Of a stretch of DNA of 64,000 nt, positions 44,877 through 52,786 are shown in pieces. How positions within the stretch are numbered: the stretch's first letter is position 1; each line of letters starts with the position of its first letter. Under the pieces are notes generated by a model. It saw only the letters and a list, made by a program, of their open reading frames with translations, searched no databases and was not told the origin of the DNA. This stretch comes from Streptomyces ferrugineus (lineage in GTDB: Bacteria > Actinomycetota > Actinomycetes > Streptomycetales > Streptomycetaceae). Where the stretch lies: the NCBI RefSeq assembly GCF_015160855.1, contig NZ_CP063373.1, forward strand, positions 2,976,001 to 3,040,000, read 5' to 3'. The position numbers and the translations under genes are program-made.

Positions 44877-45877
44877 CTCGGTCCCCCCTCGATGCCGGGT
44901 GCCCCCTCGATCCCCACCACCGAGTAGGTAACGCCGCCCCGGCGCGCCCGGACACTGCCCACGACGTACCCACCGGCCGCCGTCAGGACGCCCGCGACGA
45001 TCGCCCCCGCCCGTCCCGCACCGCCCGGCCGGGCCAGCACCGCGTCCCGCAGCCCGCGCGCCACCCCGGCCGGCAGCACCCGGGTGGTGTACCGACGCTC
45101 GGACTCGAGGCCCTTGCCGGCGCCCACACTGCGGGCCACCAGCGCCTTCGACAGACCCTCGGCGTAGGTGCGGGTACGGAAGTACCGGAAGTGCTCGCGC
45201 GGTCCGGGCACCCGGTGGTGGATCACGGCGCGGTCGTCGATCAGCAGGACCGCGTCGGGCCGGGCCCGGGAGAGCCGGATGCACAGCTCCGTCTCCTCGC
45301 AGCCCAGCGGCAGCCGGTCGCCGTCGCGGCCGATGCCGGTGGCGAAACCGCCCGCGAAGTCGAACGCCGTGCGCCGGAAGGAGGCGTTGCCGCCGAGGAC
45401 GTTGCGCACCTTCACCTGCCCGCGCGGCAGGCCGCGGTAGGTGCAGCCGACGACCCAGTCGAACTCCGCCGGGAACCAGTCCGGCCGCCTCCCCGACGCC
45501 CAGATCGGCTCCGTGCGCCCGCCGACGGCCATCACGTGCGGGTCGGTGTACCCCGCGGCGAAGTGCCGCAGCCAGTCGCGCTCGGCCACGGCGTCGTCGT
45601 CGAGGAAGGCGATCACCTCGCCGTACGAGGCGGCGATGCCGGTGTTGCGGCCCGCGGACAGGCCGCGGGGGCCCGCGTTGGCGAGCACCCGTACATCGGT
45701 CGCTTCCTTGTACTCCTTGGTCAGCCGGTCCAGGAGTGCCGCGTTGTGGTCGACGACCAGCAGCGTCTCCAGGGCCGGATACGACTGCGCCCGCACCGAG
45801 GAGACCGCCGCGAGGATGTCCTCCCAGCGGTCCTCGGTGTACACGCAGATCACGACGGAGATGTCGGGACCGCTCAA
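44873..45877 (-). CDS. Glycosyltransferase family 2 (WcaA-like)
   Basis: A 334-aa GT-A enzyme. The N-terminal strand is PDISVVICVYTEDRWEDILAAVSSVRAQ, the nucleotide-sugar pocket includes NAGPRGLSAGRNTGIAAS, and the metal-binding DXD is in VIAFLDDDAVAERDWL. NASFRRTAFDFAGGF and CEETELCIRLSRA (acceptor and base region) follow. The C-terminal 100 residues contain one hydrophobic segment (AGAIVAGVLTAAGGYVVGSV), a possible membrane contact. The start is TTG 45877, which overlaps the previous stop as TTGA; it is weak but there is no better in-frame start before the conserved strand. It should add one sugar to the locus's lipid-linked glycan. Confidence 0.88.
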   Translation of the reverse strand: MSGPDISVVICVYTEDRWEDILAAVSSVRAQSYPALETLLVVDHNAALLDRLTKEYKEATDVRVLANAGPRGLSAGRNTGIAASYGEVIAFLDDDAVAERDWLRHFAAGYTDPHVMAVGGRTEPIWASGRRPDWFPAEFDWVVGCTYRGLPRGQVKVRNVLGGNASFRRTAFDFAGGFATGIGRDGDRLPLGCEETELCIRLSRARPDAVLLIDDRAVIHHRVPGPREHFRYFRTRTYAEGLSKALVARSVGAGKGLESERRYTTRVLPAGVARGLRDAVLARPGGAGRAGAIVAGVLTAAGGYVVGSVRARRGGVTYSVVGIEGAPGIEGGPR

Positions 45878-46695
45878 GACGCATCGCCCCGAACCGAGTC
45901 GAGCATCGGTGAGTGGTTCCTGCTGCGGCGCAGGGCACGCCGGTTGGAGCGCTCCTTGAGGATCACCTTGAGCACCCGCAGCCCGTCCCGCACGGCGCGC
46001 AGATTGCTCGTGCCGTGGATGCGGAGGTACTCGTGGCTGGGTATCTCCTGCACCTTCAGCCCCGCCTTGACGACCCGGATGTTCATCAGGGTCTCCACCT
46101 CGAAGCCGGTGCAGTCGAGGTCGATCTTGTCCAGGCAGTGCCGCCAGAACGCGTTGTATCCATAGCAGAGATCGGTGTAGCGGGCGCCGAACTTGCGGTT
46201 GACGGCCGTGCACAGCGCCCAGTTGCCCAGCTTGCGGATGGGCGTCATGTCGTCGGTGCCGCCGCCGTTGGCGAAACGGGACCCCTTGGCGAAGTCGGCG
46301 CCCGAGACCAGGGCGGAGACATACGACAGGATCTCGTTGCCGTCGGCCGAGCCGTCCGCGTCGACCATCACGATGATGTCGCCGGTGGCCGCCTCGAACC
46401 CGGTGATCAGGGCATCCCCCTTGCCCTTTCCGCGCTGCCGCACGACCTTCACCTCGGGCCACAGCTCCCGGGCCACGTCGACGGTGTCGTCGGTGGAGTT
46501 GCCGTCCACCAGGACCACCTCGTGGATCCACTCCGGAAGGGTCTTGAAGACGTACGGCAGATTCTCCGCCTCGTTCATGGCCGGGATCACCACGCTCACC
46601 GGCGGCGCGATGGCCAGGTGTGAGGAGACGGGCCGGTATTTGCCGGCCGGTGACGGACCGTGGTCCGCGACCGCCGGGCGCAGAACAGAACTCAT
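45874..46695 (-). CDS. Glycosyltransferase family 2 (dolichyl/polyprenyl-phosphate sugar synthase-like)
   Basis: A 273-aa GT-A enzyme, first gene of the overlapping run 46695-40253. Conserved blocks are VSVVIPAMNEAENLPYVFKTLP, VDGNSTDDTVDVAREL, the metal-binding DADGSADGNEI, and YTDLCYGYNAFWRHCL with FEVETLMNIRVVKAGLKVQEIPSHEY. The last blocks resemble polyprenyl-phosphate mannose/glucose synthases and the GtrB-like group. No C-terminal transmembrane helices are present. It may charge the lipid carrier or make the sugar donor for the membrane polymerase-like domain. ATG 46695 starts the gene; a long upstream region with one promoter candidate precedes it. Confidence 0.88.
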   Translation of the reverse strand: MSSVLRPAVADHGPSPAGKYRPVSSHLAIAPPVSVVIPAMNEAENLPYVFKTLPEWIHEVVLVDGNSTDDTVDVARELWPEVKVVRQRGKGKGDALITGFEAATGDIIVMVDADGSADGNEILSYVSALVSGADFAKGSRFANGGGTDDMTPIRKLGNWALCTAVNRKFGARYTDLCYGYNAFWRHCLDKIDLDCTGFEVETLMNIRVVKAGLKVQEIPSHEYLRIHGTSNLRAVRDGLRVLKVILKERSNRRALRRSRNHSPMLDSVRGDAS

Positions 46696-47076
46696 GAGTC
46701 AGGTCCCTCTCGTCCGGTGGACCGCCCGCCCCTGGGCGGCCCGGCTATGTGTCCGGTTCGAAAGGGGGGTTCGTGTCACTCACGGCACGGCGGAGCGGAT
46801 CCCCGTACGCGTGTGGTGAGCTGGCATGTCTGGCCGGCCGTCCGAAGATGGGCAGCCGGTCGCGCGGCACGACCCGGTCGCAAGTGCGAGCACCTTCACC
46901 GAGCACCCCCCTACCGCGCCCCGCGCCGGACTGCCGCGGTCCTTGAGCCCTCCCCTAGAGCCGCTTGCCACAGTCCGATGCGGGTGAGATGTACGACGGT
47001 ATTGACGATTGAGCCTGTATGGCAAGAGCTGGAACGAGCCCTCACATTTTTGTTGGTTTGACCGGAGTTAACAGAG
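46696..47076. other. Leader and promoter region of the polysaccharide operon
   Basis: The region has no supported gene. It contains a promoter candidate for the GT2 operon (next entry), which implies a leader of close to 300 nt, and the 3' flank of the CelD-like gene. A T/A-rich stretch around 47045-47070 (TTTTTGTTGGTTTGACC) may end that gene's transcript. Confidence 0.45.
46996..47025 (-). promoter_or_regulatory. Promoter candidate for the GT2/deacetylase/flippase operon
   Basis: On the minus strand: TTGCCA, 18-bp spacer, TACCGT. Both hexamers fit a vegetative promoter reasonably. Confidence 0.35.
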
Positions 47077-48174
47077 TTACCGACGTTCCGAGCGGATCTT
47101 CCCCATACGCTTGAGGAGCCGGTCCGCCGGTTCGAACAGCTCCGGCCGTGTCTGCACCGTGTTGCGCAGCGCCCGGACCGGGGCACGGCGTGCCCGGTGT
47201 CCGAACGCGACCGGGTGACGCCGGGTCACCCACCCCTCCGACACCGTCAGGTCGCGTGTCTTCAGGGAGTCCTTGTACTCCTTCTGGCCTCGGCCCAGGT
47301 CGAGGTGGGCGATGCCGTCGGCGGCGGCCGCCTCGGCCATCCGCAGATGCAGCACCAGACCCGGCGAGTACTTCGAGAACGCCGGGTCGTACGCCGGGAA
47401 CCAGCAGGCCAGCACCCGCTCGCTGCGCAGCCCGAAGTGCGCGGCGATCGGCTTGCCGCCCGCGTACAGCACCGACAGGATCCCCGCGAACGGCTCCGAG
47501 CGGGTGTGGAAGAGCTGCTCCACCAGCCGGGTGATCCACTCGTGCGCGAAGCGGTCGCTGCGCCCGGTCCTGCGGTACTGCGCGGACTTCCAGGCCATCA
47601 GTGTGCGCAGCGCGGCGGGGTCGCGCTCGTCGTGCACATAGCGCACGCCGTCGTGGTCCCGGCCGAGCCTGCGCTCCTTGGCGAGCGTCGTCCGTGTGAA
47701 CTTCGGTGACCGCTCCCGGAGTTGGGTCAGGTACGCCTCGTACCCCTGATCGACGTCCATGACCGGGGACGGGTATCTGCCGGAGGCCTCCGCCTCGAAC
47801 GCCGCCTGGCCCTCCACCAGGTGGTCGAACTCCCACACGGCCAGCCCGCACGCCTTCAGCAGCTCCCGGGCGTCCCAGGTGAACCCGGGCCGGTGCACCA
47901 CCCCCTGCGCGTCCGAGACGCCGAGACCGATGGCCCGTCCGACGCCGGACGCCGTCCGCTGGAACGGGAAGTACGCGGCCGGCTCGCCGCCCTCCCGTAC
48001 GACCGCGATCCGCACCCCGCGCCGGCAGCGGCCGACGGCGAGCGCGAACTCGGGCGACAGGAAGGGGTTGGCGAGCTCGGGTGAGCCGTGCAGATGGGCC
48101 TTGGACTGCATCGATGTCCACGCCGCCCGGTCGGCGGAGCTGAGCTCCCCGGGGCGGTACACGCTGATGTCCAC
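47077..48174 (-). CDS. CelD/FemAB-like GNAT acyltransferase (Acetyltransf_6)
   Basis: A 365-aa protein from GTG 48174, one base after the stop of the preceding gene. It has the double-GNAT layout of the CelD/BioF2/FemAB superfamily: an N-terminal lobe (NPFLSPEFALAVGRCRRGVRIAVVREGGEPAAYFPFQ) and a C-terminal lobe with LSVLYAGGKPIAAHFGLRSERVLACWFPAYDPAFSKYSPGLVLHLRMAEAAAADGIAHLDLGRGQKEYKDSL. The last block is the family hallmark. Such proteins accompany exopolysaccharide clusters and may acylate or aminoacylate the glycan. It is likely part of the same pathway as the GT2 genes 400 bp downstream. Confidence 0.85.
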   Translation of the reverse strand: MDISVYRPGELSSADRAAWTSMQSKAHLHGSPELANPFLSPEFALAVGRCRRGVRIAVVREGGEPAAYFPFQRTASGVGRAIGLGVSDAQGVVHRPGFTWDARELLKACGLAVWEFDHLVEGQAAFEAEASGRYPSPVMDVDQGYEAYLTQLRERSPKFTRTTLAKERRLGRDHDGVRYVHDERDPAALRTLMAWKSAQYRRTGRSDRFAHEWITRLVEQLFHTRSEPFAGILSVLYAGGKPIAAHFGLRSERVLACWFPAYDPAFSKYSPGLVLHLRMAEAAAADGIAHLDLGRGQKEYKDSLKTRDLTVSEGWVTRRHPVAFGHRARRAPVRALRNTVQTRPELFEPADRLLKRMGKIRSERR

Positions 48175-48175
48175 G

Positions 48176-48613
48176 TCAGTCAGTCCGCCTTCGCGTCGTA
48201 CGACCGCGCAGTTGCCGCAGCGCGACCAGCAGGAGAATGAGGGCGCTGATCGTGGTCACGGCCACGATCCCGCCGTGCACCGACCACCGGTGCACGGCCA
48301 GCATGCCCTGGGTCACCAGCATGTTGACGACGACCGCGCCCGCAACCGCGGCCACGGTCCGGCCGAAGGGTTCCAGCCCGCGCAGCGCGGCGGCGATGGC
48401 CCCGGCCGGTGCCGCGAGCAGGAAGAACAGGGTGAAGGGGCCGCGCAGCGGCGAGCCCGAGTCGACGAGCGCGAGGTACGCGCCGATTCCCCCCACAGCC
48501 GTCGCGGCGCCCGCGAGCAGCGGCGTCAGGTCCCTCCCCGGTCCTGGTCGCGCACGCTCGGCGTCCTGAGACGAGTCTGTCTTGATACGTGCCTTGATAC
48601 GTATGGTCTGCAT
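48176..48613 (-). CDS. Small four-helix membrane protein, head of the CelD-like operon
   Basis: A 145-aa protein with a basic N-terminus (MQTIRIKARIKTDSSQDAERARPGPGRD) and four hydrophobic segments (LTPLLAGAATAVGGIGAYLAL, FTLFFLLAAPAGAIAAAL, TVAAVAGAVVVNMLVTQGML and GIVAVTTISALILLLVAL). It ends in a run of Arg. ATG 48613 is preferred to ATG 48682 because a promoter's -35 and -10 fall between them. Its stop is one base from the next start, so the two genes are coupled. Function unknown; a role in the surface-polysaccharide pathway is inferred from position. Confidence 0.7.
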   Translation of the reverse strand: MQTIRIKARIKTDSSQDAERARPGPGRDLTPLLAGAATAVGGIGAYLALVDSGSPLRGPFTLFFLLAAPAGAIAAALRGLEPFGRTVAAVAGAVVVNMLVTQGMLAVHRWSVHGGIVAVTTISALILLLVALRQLRGRTTRRRTD

Positions 48614-48652
48614 TGGCGACTTTGCCCCCCGAAGCGCCGGATGCCGGGCTTC

Positions 48653-48682
48653 AATGTGGCTCAGCGCCATGTCGGCCGTCAA
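48653..48682 (-). promoter_or_regulatory. Promoter candidate for the membrane protein/CelD operon
   Basis: On the minus strand: TTGACG, 18-bp spacer, CACATT. It places the transcript start about 33 nt before ATG 48613 and excludes the longer start at 48682. Confidence 0.45.
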
Positions 48683-48729
48683 GATGCGAACGGCCCCTTG
48701 ACAACTGTTCGTATCCCGTTCACACGCAC

Positions 48730-48764
48730 CCGGTCCCCGCAGGAGTGGGGCCTGCGGGGACCGG
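48730..48764 (-). terminator. Terminator after the subtilase gene
   Basis: Fourteen-base perfect stem (CCGGTCCCCGCAGG / CCTGCGGGGACCGG) with a 7-nt loop, 24 nt past the stop codon at 48789. Confidence 0.8.
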
Positions 48765-48788
48765 TGGTTCAGGTGGTGCGGGGGTGGG

Positions 48789-49997
48789 TCACGGAACGAG
48801 CTTCAGCAGCCGGTTCGGTGAGCCGCTGCCGGGGCTGGTGACCACATTGCCGGTGGCGCCGTCGGTGAGTGCCGAGGCCACCGTGGCCGGTGTGGCCGAG
48901 GTGTGGCTCGCCAGGTACAGCGCGGCCGCGCCGGCGACGTGCGGGGCGGCCATCGACGTGCCGGAGATGGTGTTCGTCGCGGTGTCGCCGGTGTGCCAGC
49001 CCGCCGTGATCGACGAGCCCGGCGCGAAGATGTCCAGGACCGAGCCGTAGTTCGAGTAGCTCGCCCGGGCGTCGGAGCTGGTGGTGGCGCCGACGGTGAT
49101 GGCCTCGGTGACCCGCGCGGGGGAGTACGAGGAGGCGTTTGCGCTGCTGTTGCCGGCCGCGATCGCGTAGGTCACGCCGCTGGCGATGGAGTTGCGCACG
49201 GCCGTGTCCAGCGAGGCCGAGGCGCCGCCGCCGAGCGACATGTTGGCGACCGAGGGGCCGGAGTGGTTCGCCGTCACCCAGTCGATGCCCGCGATCACCC
49301 CTGCCGTGGTGCCGGAGCCGCTGTTGTTGAGCACCCGGACCGCGACGATGTTCGCCTTCTTGGCCACACCGTAGGTCGAGCCGGCGATGGTGGTCGCCAC
49401 ATGGGTGCCGTGACCATTGCCGTCGGAGGCGGTGGTGTCGCCGTCGACCGCGTCATAGCCGTAGGAGGCACGGCCGCTGATCTGGGTGTGGGTGATGCGC
49501 ACACCGGTGTCGATCACATAGGCCGTCACACCACTGCCCGCGCTGTCGGGGTAGGTGTAGGTGCCCGAGAGCGGCAGCGAGGTCTGGTCGATGCGGTCCA
49601 GGCCCCAGGGGGCGTCGGACTGGGTGGTGTCGGCCAGGTGGACCGTCTGGTTCTGCTCGACGGAGGCCACGGCCGGGTCGGCGGCGAGTCTTCTGGCCTC
49701 GGTCGCGGAGAGGGTGGCGGAGTAGCCGTTCAGGGCGGCGCCGAACGTCTTGTTCACCGCGCCGCCGTACTCCTTGATCAGGCTCTTGCCCGCGCCGGAG
49801 GCGGCCTTGAGGCCCGCGTCCTTCTTCAGCGTGACGATGTAGCTGTCCTTGACGGCTGTGGGGGAGCCGGCGGCCAGGACCTTGCCCTCGGCCGGGGCGG
49901 CGTGGGCGGGGAGGGAGGTGAGCGAGCCGACGAGGGCGGCGGTCACCAGGCCGGATATCGCGGCGAACCGGAGTGTGCTGCTACGCAGTTGTGCCAT
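48789..49997 (-). CDS. Secreted subtilisin-like serine protease (S8A) with I9 propeptide
   Basis: A 402-aa precursor from ATG 49997. The signal peptide ([25 protein letters not shown]) is followed by an inhibitor I9 propeptide ([29 protein letters not shown] ... [13 protein letters not shown]). The mature protease starts near [12 protein letters not shown]. The triad is Asp in [12 protein letters not shown], His in GNGHGTHVA and Ser in [13 protein letters not shown]. Asn of the oxyanion hole is in [12 protein letters not shown]. The protein ends NRLLKLVP without an extra domain, the compact proteinase K-like type that is common in Streptomyces. It is divergent from an SGNH lipase gene and followed by a strong terminator. 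Confidence 0.95.
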   Translation of the reverse strand: MAQLRSSTLRFAAISGLVTAALVGSLTSLPAHAAPAEGKVLAAGSPTAVKDSYIVTLKKDAGLKAASGAGKSLIKEYGGAVNKTFGAALNGYSATLSATEARRLAADPAVASVEQNQTVHLADTTQSDAPWGLDRIDQTSLPLSGTYTYPDSAGSGVTAYVIDTGVRITHTQISGRASYGYDAVDGDTTASDGNGHGTHVATTIAGSTYGVAKKANIVAVRVLNNSGSGTTAGVIAGIDWVTANHSGPSVANMSLGGGASASLDTAVRNSIASGVTYAIAAGNSSANASSYSPARVTEAITVGATTSSDARASYSNYGSVLDIFAPGSSITAGWHTGDTATNTISGTSMAAPHVAGAAALYLASHTSATPATVASALTDGATGNVVTSPGSGSPNRLLKLVP

Positions 49998-50100
49998 TAC
50001 GAGGGAGTCCTCCTCAAGGCGGTGCGCATGTGGTGCGCGCACATGTGGGGGGTGCATGCGTCGTAAAGGATCTGTGCTCCGGTGGTGGCGGACAAGGGAG

Positions 50101-50124
50101 TTGACGACCTGTCAACAAGCTTGT
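50101..50124. promoter_or_regulatory. Adjacent palindromes in the subtilase/lipase divergent region
   Basis: TTGAC-GACCT-GTCAA (50101-50115) runs straight into the perfect 10-mer ACAAGCTTGT (50115-50124). They are the only AT-rich palindromes in the spacer between two divergent secreted-enzyme genes. Confidence 0.4.
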
Positions 50125-50264
50125 CATGGGCACGTAATCAAAGCCATGGCTCAACCACAGGGTGGGGTGCGCGATGCCCGGAAAAGTCTTGGCATGGACA
50201 CTTCCCGTCAACACGCGTAGTTGGTACGACGGTTATGGCAGTGATCCTGCTATAGGGAGGTTCC

Positions 50265-51074
50265 ATGAGACGTTCCCGACTTTCCGTATACGTCGCCTCA
50301 CTCCTCCTCGCCGTCGGCACCGCCCTCACCGGGGCCGCCACCGCGCAGGCCGCCGACACCGCCGCAACCGGCGGCTATGTGGCGCTCGGCGACTCCTACT
50401 CCTCGGGCCTCGGCGCGGGCGGCTACCTGGGCTCCAGCGGCGACTGCAAGCGCAGCACAAAGGCGTACCCCTACCTGTGGGCCGCCGCGAATTCACCCTC
50501 GTCGTTCGACTTCACGGCCTGCTCGGGCGCTCAAACGGGTGATGTGACCGCCCACCAGCTCGGCCCGCTCAGCGCCGGCACCGCCCTGGTGTCCATCACG
50601 ATCGGCGGCAACGACGCCGGTTTCGCCGACATCATGACGACCTGTGTGCTGCAGGGCGACAGCGCCTGCGTCGCCCGGATCAACACCGCCAAGGCGTTCG
50701 TCGACTCGACGCTGCCCGGCCGGCTCGACGCCGTCTACTCGGCCATCCGCGCCAAGGCCCCGCTCGCCCATGTCGTCGTCCTCGGCTACCCGCGCTTCTA
50801 CAAGCTGGGCGTCTCCGGGTGCCTGGGCCTGTCGGAGACCAAACGCAGGGCGCTCAACGACGCCGCCGACTACATCGACGCCGCCACCGAGAAGCGCGCC
50901 CTGGACCACGGGTTCACCTTCGGCGATGTGCGGCCCACCTTCACCGGGCACGAGATCTGCTCCGGCAGCTCGTGGATGCACGCCGTCAACTGGCTCAACA
51001 TCCCGGAGTCGTACCACCCGACGGCCGCGGGCCAGTCGGGTGGATATCTGCCGGTGCTGAACAGCGCGGCCTGA
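50265..51074 (+). CDS. Secreted SGNH-hydrolase lipase/esterase
   Basis: A 269-aa exported lipase from ATG 50265 (GGGAGG 7 nt upstream). The signal peptide (RLSVYVASLLLAVGTALTGAATAQA) is followed by block I GGYVALGDSYSSGLGAGGY (nucleophile Ser), the oxyanion Gly in GAQTGDV, block III ITIGGNDAGF (Asn) and block V SYHPTAAGQSGGYLPVL (His). Six cysteines in the mature part fit the three disulfides of the S. rimosus/S. coelicolor SCO1725 type enzyme. It hydrolyses medium-chain esters in that group. It is divergent from the subtilase gene and convergent with the kinase gene. Confidence 0.94.
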   Translation: MRRSRLSVYVASLLLAVGTALTGAATAQAADTAATGGYVALGDSYSSGLGAGGYLGSSGDCKRSTKAYPYLWAAANSPSSFDFTACSGAQTGDVTAHQLGPLSAGTALVSITIGGNDAGFADIMTTCVLQGDSACVARINTAKAFVDSTLPGRLDAVYSAIRAKAPLAHVVVLGYPRFYKLGVSGCLGLSETKRRALNDAADYIDAATEKRALDHGFTFGDVRPTFTGHEICSGSSWMHAVNWLNIPESYHPTAAGQSGGYLPVLNSAA

Positions 51075-51106
51075 ACCACCCGCGGCTCTCCCGGGAGCCC
51101 GGTGAC

Positions 51107-52723
51107 TCAGGAGTCCGGTGACTCGGTAGGCGTAGGCGAGACCCCGTCCGTCGGGGTCTCCGTCTCACACGTCACCGAGAACGGCACCGAGTTCGACTTC
51201 GTCTCCACCGGGTCGCGGACCTCGACACTGATCTCGTTCTCGAAGGTCCCGCTGTCGTCGTACGTCGTCACGAACGCCCGGTCCTGCTTGGTCCGCCCCC
51301 CGCCCTCCGGGAACGACAGGGTCTTCCAGCCCTGATCCATGACGTCACCGTCCTCGGACACCCAGCGATAGGTGACCTGCGCCGGCAGCCGCCCCACCGT
51401 GAACGTCGCCGTGAAGGCGGGCGCCTCGCCGCTCGGCGGCGGACACGCCCCGGAGTACTCCAGGTTCGAGCCCGTCAGCGCCACCCGCACGGACTGCGGC
51501 GCCGGAGCGCTCGTACGGCTCTCGCCCGCAGTCGGCTCGGGGCTCTGCGCACCGGAGGCGCTCTCGCCCTCGGTCTCCCGCGGCGAAGTGCCGCCGCCCG
51601 CCTGGCCGGTGGTGTGCTCGCCGCCCGCGCCGCCGCCGTCGCCGCCACGGTTGAGGAGCCCGTACGTCAGCCCCGCCACGGCCAGGGCGAGCACGGCGAC
51701 GCCCGCGATCAGGGTGAGGGCGGTGCGGCGATCGCGCCCGGGGCGGACCGGAGCCGTGCTCGAGACGGCGGCGCCGACGGGCCGGGTCGGCGCGGGCGGT
51801 GGCACCGGGGCCGTCGGGGCGGTCCGCGACGGCGCCGGGAACTCCGCGACGGTCGGGGAGTACGGGGTCGCCCGCACGGCGTCCGCACGCGGCGTGCCCC
51901 CCGCGCCGATGATCCGCAGGTCCTGCTCCGCCTGCTCGGCCGACAGCCGCTCGGCCGGGTCCTTGCGCAGCAGCCCCTCGATGACGGGAGCGAGCGGACC
52001 GGCCCGGCGCGGCGGGGGCAGCTCGTCGTCGACGATCGCGCGCAGGGTGTTCAGCGGAGTGCTCTGGCGGAACGGGGAATTGCCCTCCACCGCCGCGTAC
52101 AGCAGTACGCCGAGGGACCACAGGTCGGACTCCGGGCCGGGCGTGCGCCCGAGCGCCCGCTCCGGGGCCAGGAACTCGGGGGAGCCGATGACCTCGCCGG
52201 TCATCGTCAGCGCGGAGCTCCCCTCGACCATCGCGATACCGAAGTCGGTGAGCACGACCCGGCCGTCGTTCGACAGCAGCACGTTGGCCGGTTTCACGTC
52301 CCGGTGCAGCACGCCCGCCTCGAACGCGGCCCGCAGCGCCGCCAGCACCTCGGCGCCGATGTGCGCCGCGCGCTGCGGGCTCAGCGGGCCCTCGGCGTCC
52401 AGCAGCTCGGCCAGCGAGATGCCGCGGACCAGCTCCATCACGATCCAGGGCCGGCCGTCCTGCGTGGCCACGTCGTACACCGTGACGACATTGCGGTTGG
52501 CGACCCGCGCCGCCGCCCACGCCTCGCGCTCCAGCCGGGCGTACATCCGCTCGACCTCCGACGCGGGAAGCCCGGCCGGCGCGCGCACCTCCTTGACCGC
52601 CACCTCGCGGTGCAGCACCTCGTCACGGGCCCGCCAGACGGTGCCCATGCCGCCCTCGCCGAGCGGGGACAGGAGGCGGTAGCGCCCCGCGATCACCCGT
52701 TCACTGCCGTGTTCTTCGGACAC
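51107..52723 (-). CDS. Transmembrane Ser/Thr protein kinase (PknB type) with extracytoplasmic domain
   Basis: A 538-aa Hanks-type kinase. GTG 52723 is chosen because GGGGGA lies 6 nt upstream and the kinase domain then starts about 15 residues in. The ATP loop is LGEGGMGTVWRA, the lysine is in VAVKEV, the catalytic loop is LHRDVKPANVLL and the metal loop is LTDFGIA. The activation segment has ALTMTGEVIGSPEFLAPERA. A Pro/Ala-rich juxtamembrane stretch precedes one transmembrane helix (ALTLIAGVAVLALAVAGLTYGLL). The outer part is a Gly/Ser/Thr linker and one beta-rich, Ig-like domain (VTYRWVSEDGDVMDQGWKTLSF) with two Cys, not PASTA repeats. The signal sensed is unknown. Confidence 0.92.
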   Translation of the reverse strand: MSEEHGSERVIAGRYRLLSPLGEGGMGTVWRARDEVLHREVAVKEVRAPAGLPASEVERMYARLEREAWAAARVANRNVVTVYDVATQDGRPWIVMELVRGISLAELLDAEGPLSPQRAAHIGAEVLAALRAAFEAGVLHRDVKPANVLLSNDGRVVLTDFGIAMVEGSSALTMTGEVIGSPEFLAPERALGRTPGPESDLWSLGVLLYAAVEGNSPFRQSTPLNTLRAIVDDELPPPRRAGPLAPVIEGLLRKDPAERLSAEQAEQDLRIIGAGGTPRADAVRATPYSPTVAEFPAPSRTAPTAPVPPPAPTRPVGAAVSSTAPVRPGRDRRTALTLIAGVAVLALAVAGLTYGLLNRGGDGGGAGGEHTTGQAGGGTSPRETEGESASGAQSPEPTAGESRTSAPAPQSVRVALTGSNLEYSGACPPPSGEAPAFTATFTVGRLPAQVTYRWVSEDGDVMDQGWKTLSFPEGGGRTKQDRAFVTTYDDSGTFENEISVEVRDPVETKSNSVPFSVTCETETPTDGVSPTPTESPDS

Positions 52724-52786
52724 GGGTGTCCCCCATTCGCATCCGTGCGAAATCTCCACTCCGTGCGACTTCTTCCCAAAAGTAGC

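Noticed and set aside
48614..48682. ATG 48682 as the start of the small membrane protein
   Set aside because: A promoter on the same strand overlaps this stretch, and the next ATG at 48613 begins a normal protein.
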